A stretch of DNA of 64,000 nucleotides from an uncultured Muribaculaceae bacterium. GTDB lineage: Bacteria > Bacteroidota > Bacteroidia > Bacteroidales > Muribaculaceae. A program made the translations under genes and the position numbers. The stretch covers positions 25,547 to 89,546 of the forward strand of contig CAJTRT010000003.1 in assembly GCA_910579105.1 (NCBI GenBank). The letters are read 5' to 3'. Below the pieces are notes generated by a model that was given only the letters and a program-made list of their open reading frames with translations, was not told the origin of the DNA and searched no databases. Below, piece by piece: positions 1 through 7,797 of the stretch (positions are counted from its first letter, which is position 1; the number at the start of each line of letters is the position of its first letter).

Positions 1-1550
1 CCGTCGGTGAAGTTGTCGCGCACAGGTTCCTTGTGGGCCACGCTCCAGGACGCGTAGGCGCGGTGGTTCCCCTTTGCCCAGCTAAGGCCCGCCTTGGGGT
101 TGAAGAAATCATAACGCTGGTCGACGTCGAGGGGCGCCATCGCGCCGGTGTTCCAGTCGAAGGAGTCGTTGATGCCGGTTATAGTGTAACGGATGTGGCG
201 GTATTGGAGGTCGGCGTAAGCCGAGAATCCCGCTCCGAAGTCGTAGTTGGCGCGGGCGTAGATGTTGGCGTCGAACTTGTCGCCGCGGTTACGGTAGTAC
301 TCTTGCAGGGGGTCGATGGGGCCGACGTAGTTCCGCACCCAGTCTACCTGTCCGAAATGGTTGCCCCGGAATTGGTTTACCGCACCCCCGAAGGTCGCGT
401 CCAGGCGGTCCTTGCAAAAGCGGAAGGTCACGAGGCCCCCTCCGAAATGGTTGCGGTTGTGTTTCAGGCGCACCAGGTCGCTCTCCTCAATGGTCGCGCC
501 GTCGGCGGTCTGGAACGGCTCCAGCCCGTATTCGACCAGCGAGCGGTCGGTCTTGTACTGGCGGTAATAGCCGTCGTCGTCCGTGTAGTGCAGCGCGGCG
601 GAGAGGTGCCAGGCATCGGTGAGGCGCTGGCTGAGGATAAGCTGGAAGTGGTGTTGCGCAAAGTTGTCGGTCTGGTCGGGGTAGAAGGCCATGGAGCCGT
701 CGTCGGCGGTGTACCTGCCGCAGGGGTTGTACCTGCGGCCGTATTTTTCCATATCCTCCTTCGAGGCGTAGTCCCAGGCCATATAGGTCTGTTCCTTTCC
801 GCCGAAAGCCACGAGGCGCACGGAGGTTCCCCCGCTGTTGAAGGCAACCTGGCCGAAGTAGCTCCAAAGTTTCGAGAAGGCGCGTTCGATATATCCGTCA
901 GACCCGATGTGGCTCAACCTGGCATCGACCGACCAGTGGCCGCCGATGGTGCCTGAGCCGACGCGGAGTGTCTGCTTGTTGGTGTTGTAGGAGCCGTAGG
1001 AGGCGCTAAGCTCGGCGTAAGGGTCGAAGCCGGGCGCGTCGGTCACCATGTTGATGCTGGCACCGAAAGCCCCGGCGCCGTTGGTCGAGGTGCCGACGCC
1101 GCGCTGGATCTGTATGTCGCGCACGGATGACGACAGGTCGGGCATGTTCACCCAGTAGACGCGGTGGCTCTCGGCATCGTTGATCGGGATTCCGTTGGCC
1201 GTGACGTTGATGCGCGACGCGTCGGAGCCGCGGACGCGCATATAGGTATAGCCGATGCCTCCTCCCGCGTCGCTGGCCGACACCACCGATGGGGTCATGC
1301 CCAAGAGATAGGGGATGTCGCGGCCCGAGTTCGACTTCTCGATGTCGGATTTCAGCACGTTGGTGAAGGCGACGGGCGACTTCGCGGAAGCGCGGTTGGC
1401 CACCACTTCGACCTCGCGGAGGTCTACGCCCAGTGAATCAACGACCCCGGCGCGGTCGCCGCGGTTCTCGGCAGCGCCCGGCAGCGCCGCGGCGTGCAGC
1501 GCGGCGGCACACAGCATCGGCAGCCCCGCGCGTAAACGGTTTTTTCCCAT
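1..1550 (-). CDS. TonB-dependent outer-membrane receptor, thiamine-type (partial, 3' end outside window)
   Basis: Reading the minus strand from the ATG at 1550 gives an open frame of about 516 codons that runs off the left edge, so only the N-terminal part is present. A signal-like N-terminus is followed by a plug domain with the typical text VRGSDASRINVTANGIPIN and IQRGVGTSTNGAGAFGASIN, then aromatic-rich beta-barrel sequence ending near SVAHKEPVRDNFTD, a common motif late in Bacteroidetes receptors. Such receptors import scarce ligands across the outer membrane using TonB energy. A TPP riboswitch directly upstream suggests the ligand is thiamine or a derivative; that is inference from regulation, not from the barrel sequence. 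Confidence 0.9.
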   Translation of the reverse strand, partial: MGKNRLRAGLPMLCAAALHAAALPGAAENRGDRAGVVDSLGVDLREVEVVANRASAKSPVAFTNVLKSDIEKSNSGRDIPYLLGMTPSVVSASDAGGGIGYTYMRVRGSDASRINVTANGIPINDAESHRVYWVNMPDLSSSVRDIQIQRGVGTSTNGAGAFGASINMVTDAPGFDPYAELSASYGSYNTNKQTLRVGSGTIGGHWSVDARLSHIGSDGYIERAFSKLWSYFGQVAFNSGGTSVRLVAFGGKEQTYMAWDYASKEDMEKYGRRYNPCGRYTADDGSMAFYPDQTDNFAQHHFQLILSQRLTDAWHLSAALHYTDDDGYYRQYKTDRSLVEYGLEPFQTADGATIEESDLVRLKHNRNHFGGGLVTFRFCKDRLDATFGGAVNQFRGNHFGQVDWVRNYVGPIDPLQEYYRNRGDKFDANIYARANYDFGAGFSAYADLQYRHIRYTITGINDSFDWNTGAMAPLDVDQRYDFFNPKAGLSWAKGNHRAYASWSVAHKEPVRDNFTD

Positions 1551-1557
1551 TTGTTTG

Positions 1558-1690
1558 TTCTCTCTACGCCGGTATTACCCGGATCAGGTTCAAAGGGTAT
1601 GATCTCAGCTAAGTCCGCCTTGCCATCGCTCGCCATTTCGGCTCGCGGCGGCCTACCGGCGCGACATCGCACCCCCGCGAGGAATCCCTC
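1558..1690 (-). promoter_or_regulatory. TPP (THI-box) riboswitch
   Basis: Read on the minus strand this stretch contains the conserved TPP-aptamer pieces in order: GGGGGTGC near the 5' side, a long variable P3 arm, CTGAGATCATACCCTTTGAA, CCTGATCCGGGTAATACC and GCGTAGAGA. It ends a few bases before the ATG of the TonB receptor at 1550. Thiamine pyrophosphate binding to this element normally lowers expression of thiamine synthesis and uptake genes. The short distance to the start codon suggests control of translation initiation or early termination, which I cannot tell apart here. Confidence 0.93.
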
Positions 1691-1734
1691 AGGCATCGCG
1701 GCGCCTTTCGGACCCTCAAAAAAACAATATCGTC

Positions 1735-1774
1735 GCGAAGTTAGCGAAAAATTTCGGAATTTTCGTAACTTCGC
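1735..1774. promoter_or_regulatory. Two opposed -7 boxes in a palindrome
   Basis: TAACTTCGC occurs on the minus strand (1743 to 1735), facing the TPP riboswitch, and again on the plus strand (1766-1774). The two copies form a 10-bp inverted repeat (1734-1743 and 1766-1775). TAnnTTTG is the Bacteroidetes -7 consensus; TTCG is a frequent variant in this window. The minus copy fits the riboswitch transcript; the plus copy may start transcription toward the structured element and membrane gene to the right. Confidence 0.5.
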
Positions 1775-1984
1775 GTCCGCTGACAGCTTCGCGTAACCAC
1801 GCCAGTATGACAGGGTTTCCGCAAACGGAGCCTTGCCGGGCGGGAGGGAAGCAGGGCGGTCGCGGATTTATACATAATGAAAGCGTTTGTCAGCGCTGGT
1901 TCTTGACAACTGAGAATTCTCGCAAAATTCACATTAGAATCAGGGATCGAGCAACGATAGATGCCCTATGGGTATGTGATGCCT

Positions 1985-2100
1985 TGCTTTCCGGCCAGGA
2001 CGCCTCGCTAAGACGCGTTCCGCCGGACACACTGATCGCATATACTGGCGTGGGCTTCTGCGTTGCCGTCTTATTCTAATGGGCAATGCGAGAAGCCTTC
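1985..2100. other. Structured intergenic element, no convincing gene
   Basis: The 1776-2192 interval has no convincing protein. It holds two strong potential stem-loops: one closed by TCCGGC (1990-1995) and GCCGGA (2022-2027) with an inner GGACGC/GCGTTCC pairing, and one closed by GGCTTCT (2053-2059) and AGAAGCC (2091-2097) with a further partly paired stem. From memory, the translations of this stretch resemble spurious hypothetical proteins seen repeatedly in Bacteroidales genomes, which would suggest a multicopy RNA or repeat; this recollection is unverified. Confidence 0.35.
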
Positions 2101-2192
2101 GGTTGTAGGACGGTGACGGATACAGATTCCCGCGCTTTTTCATGAACAGCCGCCGGTGCCAGGGGAATCGGCAACGGCATCTTGAACTACCT

Positions 2193-2296
2193 ATGAAGAA
2201 TATAAAAGAGCTGTTCGGCGACAGATTCTACAACGCGGTGTTCATCGGCGTGGCCGCTATCCTCGCATTGTGGACGTGCCTGCAGCGGCTGTCGCT
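2193..2296 (+). other. Out-of-frame N-terminal segment of the membrane gene (apparent frameshift)
   Basis: From the ATG at 2193 the sequence encodes a basic start and a full hydrophobic helix ending in WTCLQRLS, then continues into unrelated text and a stop at 2372. The good coding sequence continues in the frame one base back. This is what a single-base deletion close to 2295, or a sequencing error, would produce. Confidence 0.55.
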
Positions 2297-3457
2297 ATTA
2301 AATACTCTATTTGGAGCAGTTATGTCGATTATCTGTACAACTACGCCGGCGGCTTTATCCGCAGGGGGCTGACCGGCGAGATTCTGTTCTTCATCACCAA
2401 CATCACTGGTATACCTCCGCTGGTTACATCCTACGCGCTTTCAATTATCGGCTACATCATAGTCGCGTGGTTCACCATCGCCCGGTTCAGAAAACACGGG
2501 TATGCCCTTAACGTGCTGATAATGGGTTTTATGCTTGGCGGCATACTGGTTCTTTCCGTGGACTGCTGGAGGCGCGATTATATCTTGATGGCGGTTTTCA
2601 TCGGTATAATGTCATCCTATAAACGTCTGTCAACAACCAGGTGGGTAGTGCTTGGAAATATCTGTGCCGTGGTTTCGATACTGCTTCACGAAGCCTCGTT
2701 CTTTTTCATAGTTCCGGTTTGCGTGCTTGTCACAAACATCAGGCTCAACAACATTATAAAGTCAGTCGTAGCGTGGATTCCTTCTGTTGCCGCGTTTCTT
2801 CTATGCTGCCATTACAAGGGTACCCCCGAAACGTTGGCGGCTGTTTGCGGGCCGATAAGTGAGTATGCGCCCGAGGTCATGGCGGATGGTGAGACACCTT
2901 ATCTTCTGTCGTTCATCGGGTTGGATGCGGAATGGGTACTACGGTTGCATATAAAATATAACTTCATACAGCCATTCAGCCGTTATCTCCCCATACCGGC
3001 TGTGTTCTTCACTCTATTTTATTTTCTCTACATTCCCTATGTCACGGTGTGTATGATAAAGGTGTTCAATAGGAACGGGTTGGATTGTATGCGACAGATA
3101 AGCCTGGTGTCACTGATTCTGTTTCAATTCATTATGTTGTTGCCGATGTTCACACTTCTGAGTTGTGACATACTGAGGGTGGGGATGTATTGGATGATTA
3201 GTTCTGTGGTGGTTTGGCTCGTGCTGGACGACAGGGAGATCGGTGTCATGTTCCCGACCAGGTTCAACAGTGTTTCGGGGAAGATTTCGGCATGGTGCTT
3301 TAACCGCTGGTTGCCGGGTAAGATGGTCTTGACGTTATGCATGCTTTTCATAGGAGTCACCGGTTACAGCCGTACCGCGACGGGTATTCTTTATTGCTCG
3401 CCGATGGGAACGTTGGCTTTGATAGCTAAAAAAACTCTTGGAATACTCGTTCACTGA
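2270..3457 (+). CDS. Polytopic membrane protein, possible GT-C-like glycosyltransferase (N-terminus disrupted)
   Basis: The intact frame from a GTG at 2270 gives 395 residues made almost entirely of hydrophobic helices, roughly ten, with a basic stretch AGGFIRRGLTG early on. I do not recognise a named family. The natural N-terminus appears to be the ATG at 2193, which encodes MKNIKELFGDRFYNAVFIG plus a membrane helix but in another frame; adding one base near 2295 would join the two into about 421 residues. It lies 14 bases before a UbiA-type prenyltransferase and belongs to a cassette that looks like polyprenyl-phosphate sugar metabolism, so a membrane glycosyltransferase role is plausible but only inferred. 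Confidence 0.65.
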   Translation: MDVPAAAVAIKYSIWSSYVDYLYNYAGGFIRRGLTGEILFFITNITGIPPLVTSYALSIIGYIIVAWFTIARFRKHGYALNVLIMGFMLGGILVLSVDCWRRDYILMAVFIGIMSSYKRLSTTRWVVLGNICAVVSILLHEASFFFIVPVCVLVTNIRLNNIIKSVVAWIPSVAAFLLCCHYKGTPETLAAVCGPISEYAPEVMADGETPYLLSFIGLDAEWVLRLHIKYNFIQPFSRYLPIPAVFFTLFYFLYIPYVTVCMIKVFNRNGLDCMRQISLVSLILFQFIMLLPMFTLLSCDILRVGMYWMISSVVVWLVLDDREIGVMFPTRFNSVSGKISAWCFNRWLPGKMVLTLCMLFIGVTGYSRTATGILYCSPMGTLALIAKKTLGILVH

Positions 3458-3471
3458 CATAAGATACAGCT

Positions 3472-4356
3472 ATGACACTGAAATCATTGATACGTCTATG
3501 CCGCCCGAAACAGTGGGTGAAGAATCTGTTCGTGTTCCTGCCGTTGTTTTTCAGCGGGAATCTGCTAAATATGCCGAAGCTGCTTGGCGCGGCTGTGGCT
3601 TTCGCGGCGTTCTCGCTCGTGTCGAGCGCCATATACTGCCTTAACGACCTGCGCGACGCGGAAGCCGACCGCCTGCACCCCACCAAGCGGTTCCGCCCGG
3701 TGGCGTCGGGCGAGGTGGGGCCGAAGGCGTGTGTCGTCCTCATGGCGCTTCTCTGCGCCGCCTCGTTCGGGCTGTTGACGGCGCTTCCGCGCCATCAGGC
3801 CGGGGCGACCGCGGGGGTGATTCTTATTTATCTGGTTATGAACATCGCCTACTGCATGAAGCTGAAGAGCATCGCGCTGGTCGACGTGGTCGTCATATCC
3901 CTCGGGTTCGTCCTGAGGGTGGTGGCCGGAGGCGTCGCGACCGGCATATTCATAAGCCACTGGATTATCATAATGACCTTCCTGCTGGCCCTCTTCCTGG
4001 CTCTGTCGAAACGGAGAGACGACATCGTGATCTATAACAATACCGGCGTGAAGGCGCGTCGCAACATCACGCGTTACAATCTTGAATTCATGAGCCAGGC
4101 AACGACCCTGGTAGCCACCGTCATGCTGATCAGCTATATAATGTACACCGTCTCGCCCGAAGTCGTCGAGCGGTTCCAGTCGGGGCTGATATACCTGACC
4201 TCGCTGTTCGTGCTCATCGGGCTGTTGAGGTACATGCAGCTCACTGTGGTCGATTCCTCCACGGGAAGCCCCACGCGCACGCTGCTGCGCGACAGGTTCA
4301 TACAGCTGTGCCTGTGCGGGTGGATTCTGACCTTTGTCGCGATAATTTATCTGTAA
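3472..4356 (+). CDS. UbiA-family prenyltransferase, DPPR-synthase-like
   Basis: 294 residues with about eight membrane helices. It begins LIRLCRPKQWVKNLFVFLP and has the Asp-rich motif NDLRDAEADRLHPTKRFRP near residues 60-78, matching UbiA enzymes of the decaprenyl-phosphate 5-phosphoribosyltransferase type. Those enzymes join PRPP to a polyprenyl phosphate at the membrane, the first step toward polyprenyl-phospho-ribose or -arabinose. The downstream HAD phosphatase and small transporter fit the same route. Other UbiA enzymes attach prenyl groups to aromatic rings; the WVKN start and the neighbours favour the DPPR type. Spacing to neighbours is 14 and 9 bases, so co-transcription is likely. 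Confidence 0.8.
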   Translation: MTLKSLIRLCRPKQWVKNLFVFLPLFFSGNLLNMPKLLGAAVAFAAFSLVSSAIYCLNDLRDAEADRLHPTKRFRPVASGEVGPKACVVLMALLCAASFGLLTALPRHQAGATAGVILIYLVMNIAYCMKLKSIALVDVVVISLGFVLRVVAGGVATGIFISHWIIIMTFLLALFLALSKRRDDIVIYNNTGVKARRNITRYNLEFMSQATTLVATVMLISYIMYTVSPEVVERFQSGLIYLTSLFVLIGLLRYMQLTVVDSSTGSPTRTLLRDRFIQLCLCGWILTFVAIIYL

Positions 4357-4365
4357 TCCGGGGCT

Positions 4366-4713
4366 ATGGTATATCTGTTGGCGTTGTTAAGCATTATGCT
4401 TGGGGCTGTCGCCCAGCTGCTGTTGAAAATGTCGGTGACGGGCAACGGCTTCGCGCTCAGGCTGCCCGAGCTGTCGCGTCTGCTGTTCGACTGGCGTTTC
4501 ATGGGAGGCGCTTTCTGCTACCTTCTGAGCCTGCTGTTCTGGCTGGGGGTGCTGTCGCGCCTGGAGCTGTCGAAGGCTTATCCGATGGTCGCGCTGGGCT
4601 ATGTTTTCGCGTTCGTGCTTGGCTGGATGGTGCTTGACGAACCGCTGAAACCGTTGAGAATCCTCGGACTGCTGCTGATCGCGGTTGGTGTAATCGTAAT
4701 AAGCCGGAGCTGA
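4366..4713 (+). CDS. Small EamA/SMR-type transporter (putative lipid-sugar flippase)
   Basis: 115 residues with four hydrophobic helices, the size and layout of small multidrug-resistance and ArnE-like proteins. It contains LELSKAYPMVALGYVFAFV followed by a GWMVLDEPL segment, typical of the conserved half of EamA transporters. Members flip polyprenyl-linked sugars or export small cations. Between a UbiA prenyltransferase and a phosphatase it most likely moves a polyprenyl-phospho-sugar across the inner membrane; this is contextual inference. The stop overlaps the ATG of the next gene. Confidence 0.72.
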   Translation: MVYLLALLSIMLGAVAQLLLKMSVTGNGFALRLPELSRLLFDWRFMGGAFCYLLSLLFWLGVLSRLELSKAYPMVALGYVFAFVLGWMVLDEPLKPLRILGLLLIAVGVIVISRS

Positions 4714-5312
4714 TGGAAGGGAAGAGGAAGATAGCTGTGTTCGACTTCGACGGCACACTGGTGTCGCGCGACACGTTCATCGAGTTCGCCCTGTTCGCCG
4801 TAGGGCGGAAGCGCTTCGCCACTGCGTTTCTGCGAAGCGCGTTTTCAATCGCGGGATGGAAGCTGGGGCTGTGGCCCGGCGGGAGAGCCAAAGAGGCGCT
4901 GTTCCGCCGGCTGTACGCCGGGATGGCGTACAGCGAGTTTGTGCGTCGCGGTGTAAATTTCGCCGATCGGATAAAGGCGTTTGAACGTGGTGATGTCGTG
5001 GCTATCTTAGATGAGCATGTCGCCAATTGCCGCGAGGTGTTCATCGTGTCGGCGAGCATGCCGGAGTGGATCGCGGGTTGGGCCGCGGCGCGCGGCATTG
5101 ATTCCCGCCATGTTGTAGGCACGGCTCCCGAAATCGGCCCGGACGGTTTGCTGACCGGCCGCTTCGCCACCCCGAACTGCCATGGGCCGGAAAAAGTCAG
5201 CCGCCTTTCCGCGCTAATCGGCGACAGGACTGAGTTCTTTATCCACGCCTACGGCGATTCCGACGGCGACCGCGAGCTGCTGTCCTATGCCGACGTCGGC
5301 CGCAAAGTCTGA
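4713..5312 (+). CDS. HAD-IB family phosphatase
   Basis: 199 residues. HAD motif I is VFDFDGTLVSRDTF near residues 9-22, motif II the Ser in FIVSASMPEW, and motif IV is YGDSDGDRELL near the C-terminus. It belongs to the PSP/IB group acting on small phosphorylated substrates. Its position behind the UbiA enzyme suggests removal of the 5-phosphate from a polyprenyl-phospho-5-phosphoribose intermediate. The start overlaps the preceding stop (TGATGG). No DprE1/E2-type epimerase is present nearby, so the end product may be a ribose rather than an arabinose donor. Confidence 0.8.
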   Translation: MEGKRKIAVFDFDGTLVSRDTFIEFALFAVGRKRFATAFLRSAFSIAGWKLGLWPGGRAKEALFRRLYAGMAYSEFVRRGVNFADRIKAFERGDVVAILDEHVANCREVFIVSASMPEWIAGWAAARGIDSRHVVGTAPEIGPDGLLTGRFATPNCHGPEKVSRLSALIGDRTEFFIHAYGDSDGDRELLSYADVGRKV

Positions 5313-5360
5313 AAAAACGCGCACCTGATTGTCTTAACCGATATGTGGCTTTTTGAGGAC

Positions 5361-5906
5361 CTATTGTCCAATACCTTGAAAAATCGCCGAGATGTCATCG
5401 TCGGAAGCCCGGTAAGTGGCACTGACGAGATAGGATAAAAGCGATTTAATCAACCTTATTTCGCCGAAATCATCCAATGCCCTGAACAACTGTTTGAATC
5501 TGATGTCCTTGTTCGACATCACATTTTTTGTCTGGCCGGTAAATACTTTTAATACTGGCGACAAGTCGTAATCACTCATACGGATATGCGCGGCATCAGC
5601 GCAAGACAATATGAAACCATCAGCGGCGGGATGAAGAAGGATAATGAAATGTGGCAGGTTGTGGTGACGCAGAAGTTTGATGTGCGTGCTTGCGGCGACT
5701 TCGCTAAATTCGTCCAGATAGCTTGGCTTTCTTTTATCGGCATCGATTATGCCTACCGCGAAACGGTTGGCAAACTTTTCCCGCATAACTTTCGCGACCT
5801 GGTTGCATCCCTTCTGATGGTTGCATCCGCCGCGGCATACCAACGTTTCCACAAGGTTGGTGTCAATGTAACACTCCGGGATTATGAAGTCAGCACGCTG
5901 GTTCAT
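5361..5906 (-). CDS. TOPRIM-like small protein partnered with AAA ATPase
   Basis: 181 residues, no recognised named domain. Two features resemble a TOPRIM fold: an early acidic residue in IIPECYIDTNLVETLV (residues 8-23) and a DxD in FAVGIIDADKRKPS around residue 58. The gene starts inside the stop of the upstream ATPase (4-base overlap), so translation is coupled. ATPase/TOPRIM pairs are a recurring arrangement in antiphage systems (OLD-like and PARIS-like). The base composition is visibly more AT-rich than the flanking core genes. Function is inferred from arrangement only. Confidence 0.55.
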   Translation of the reverse strand: MNQRADFIIPECYIDTNLVETLVCRGGCNHQKGCNQVAKVMREKFANRFAVGIIDADKRKPSYLDEFSEVAASTHIKLLRHHNLPHFIILLHPAADGFILSCADAAHIRMSDYDLSPVLKVFTGQTKNVMSNKDIRFKQLFRALDDFGEIRLIKSLLSYLVSATYRASDDDISAIFQGIGQ

Positions 5907-6901
5907 GCTCCGAGATACGCTTCAAGGTTATAGAACATATCCATGCCATTGTCATAAGCCTCTTGGAGTTGTTCGTCGGTCAGACGCTTTGCTATCGTCG
6001 CGTTTTCAGCCATATCAACCACGAACACGGCCAGTTCGTCGCCCGCGCTTTCGAGCAAGGAACTTATGACATACGGACTATGCGTGGTTAGGAAGAACTG
6101 ATTGCTGCCGGATGCTATGATGTCATTCACCACATTTGAAATGTAGGGAGGGAATGTGTGGGCTTCGGGTTCTTCAAAACATATTGTTTTGTCGCGGTTG
6201 CTCTCAATTGCCGCCTTGTAGAATATCAACCGCTGCAAGGAGTCCGCAAGTGAAGTGAATGGCACGAGGAACATGTCAAGGCCGTTTTCCCTCATCGCTT
6301 TAATCTGCCGCGAGCCGGAGTCAAACATCATTTTCAGGCCGTATCCGTGGAACAGCTCGGCAAGGTTCGATTTCAATTCAGGCATACTCGCCACTGTTTC
6401 CATTAAGTTGGCTCCGGATGGCGGGAGTAAAAAACTGAGATTTGAAGATTCCGCGGAAAAATGTCCTGGGAAAAAATATGCGAGTATATCCGGTAATACA
6501 GTCGGTTCTTTTTTTGTCGAAAGGGCGAGCGCTGATGTGAAAGAATATCTTGAAATCTCATCTTTGGCAGTTATGTCAACCGATAATCCGTTGTTGGATC
6601 CGCGAGTGACATTAAGCGAATTGCCATCGGCTGTAACCTCAATGGTCGATGACGATATTCCGTTATGGAATAAATCAGCTGTGTTTTCAATCCGCAACAG
6701 GTTTTTCAGCGATTTGTTTGATGAATTTACCATATACGGTACATCAAACAAGGAAAGGGCTTCAAGAATGTTGCTTTTGCCCACGTTAGGTCTGCCTATC
6801 AGCACGTTTATGCGCCGACAGTCGGATAGCGTCAATGATTTAACAGACTTGAAATTTCTGATGGTGACGCTTTTTATATTGCTGAATGTGGAGTTATCCA
6901 T
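5903..6901 (-). CDS. OLD-like AAA ATPase (AAA_15/AAA_21 type), candidate defence protein
   Basis: 332 residues. N-terminal IKSVTIRNFKSVKSLTL is the usual opening of SMC/OLD-type ATPases, followed by Walker A GRPNVGKSNILEAL (about residues 36-50). Near the C-terminus lie Walker B ICFEEPEAHTFPP and the switch FFLTTHSPYVISSL. The family powers nucleases or toxins in phage and plasmid defence. It is the first gene of a two-gene unit with the TOPRIM-like protein downstream, in AT-rich DNA suggesting transfer. The ATG is only five bases after a -7 box, so the mRNA may be nearly leaderless. Confidence 0.8.
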   Translation of the reverse strand: MDNSTFSNIKSVTIRNFKSVKSLTLSDCRRINVLIGRPNVGKSNILEALSLFDVPYMVNSSNKSLKNLLRIENTADLFHNGISSSTIEVTADGNSLNVTRGSNNGLSVDITAKDEISRYSFTSALALSTKKEPTVLPDILAYFFPGHFSAESSNLSFLLPPSGANLMETVASMPELKSNLAELFHGYGLKMMFDSGSRQIKAMRENGLDMFLVPFTSLADSLQRLIFYKAAIESNRDKTICFEEPEAHTFPPYISNVVNDIIASGSNQFFLTTHSPYVISSLLESAGDELAVFVVDMAENATIAKRLTDEQLQEAYDNGMDMFYNLEAYLGA

Positions 6902-6906
6902 AATGC

Positions 6907-6915
6907 GCGAAATTA
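6907..6915 (-). promoter_or_regulatory. -7 box for ATPase operon
   Basis: The minus strand reads TAATTTCGC here, a variant of the Bacteroidetes TAnnTTTGC box. It ends five bases before the ATG at 6901. Confidence 0.5.
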
Positions 6916-6998
6916 CGAAATTATTTTGATACTGGTTGTGCTGTCAAATATTTGTGCTCCATAGAAAGTCGCGACTTCGCGACTGATATGAAAACGGC

Positions 6999-7029
6999 GG
7001 CGCCCGGAAGCGGGAGGCTTCCGGGCGCC
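6999..7029 (-). terminator. Hairpin terminator of the polyprenyl synthetase-DUF4923 operon
   Basis: A perfect 13-bp stem (6999-7011 with 7017-7029) with a five-base loop, followed on the minus strand after three bases by TTTT. It lies 25 bases beyond the DUF4923 stop. Confidence 0.85.
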
Positions 7030-7053
7030 GGTGTATGGGTTAGGGGAGGGGGG

Positions 7054-7716
7054 TTACTTGGTCTTGGCGAGCTCGAAGCCGCAGTTGAGGCCGTCGTACT
7101 GGTTGAGGAGCTTCGACATGGCCTGGAGCGACGACTGGCCGCTTACCTTGGCGATGGTGGTCACCAGGGTGATCAGCTTGCTGGCGTCGAAAGTGAGGGT
7201 CATGGTGTTGATCTGCTTCTCGACGTGGCCTTTCATCTTGCCGACGGGGATTTTGCCGACTGTGAAGTTGAACCAGAAGGAGCCGTCGGGATTCTTGGCG
7301 TTGACGATCTCGACGGTGCCTTTCAACGTCACGCGGCCGACCTTGAAGGTGAATGTCTTGTCGTCGTTGAACACGCAGGTCATCTTGTCGATGCCCACTT
7401 TCTTGTAGTAGGGCGCTATTTTGTCGGCGATGACTCCCGCGGCGGCGGCTCCGCCGGCCTTTTCAAGGAAGTTGCCTCCCTGGAAGGCGACAGCCGGACC
7501 TGAGTATTTCCAGGAGCCCACGAGGTCTTTCTCTGTGATCTTGCTGTTGGAGAGGAGACCTTTCACAAGTCCCTCGAGGCCTGAGGCGGCGGTGCTTTGC
7601 GCCCCTTCGGAGCCCGCGGCGCTGCCGAGGCCTTTGAGCAGGTCGGTGATGTCGGCGTTTGCGTTGAAAGAGCCGAGGCTGAGGGCGGCGAATAACGCGA
7701 TGAATATCTTCTTCAT
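7054..7716 (-). CDS. DUF4923 family secreted protein
   Basis: 220 residues from the ATG at 7716, chosen because MKKIFIALFAALSLGSFNAN forms a clean signal peptide; the longer frame upstream is not convincing. After a Gly/Ser-rich segment follows GSWKYSGPAVAFQGGNF and then a run of beta strands such as DKTFTFKVGRVTLKGTVEIV, the lipocalin-like pattern I associate with DUF4923 of Bacteroidales. The protein should be periplasmic or surface-exposed; no biochemical role is known to me. It is the last gene of the operon before a strong terminator. Confidence 0.8.
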   Translation of the reverse strand: MKKIFIALFAALSLGSFNANADITDLLKGLGSAAGSEGAQSTAASGLEGLVKGLLSNSKITEKDLVGSWKYSGPAVAFQGGNFLEKAGGAAAAGVIADKIAPYYKKVGIDKMTCVFNDDKTFTFKVGRVTLKGTVEIVNAKNPDGSFWFNFTVGKIPVGKMKGHVEKQINTMTLTFDASKLITLVTTIAKVSGQSSLQAMSKLLNQYDGLNCGFELAKTK

Positions 7717-7797
7717 ATAGTAGTTTTTTTCATACATTCGTAGGGATGCGCCGGGGTGCATCCCTACATTAATCTGTCCAATATGTTTGGGTGTGAC

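Noticed and set aside
33..956. Long plus-strand frame of 307 codons
   Set aside because: It is antisense to the TonB receptor, whose minus-strand translation has clear plug and barrel motifs.
1807..2143. Short frames on both strands in the gap before the membrane gene
   Set aside because: Composition and structure suggest a folded RNA or repeat rather than protein.
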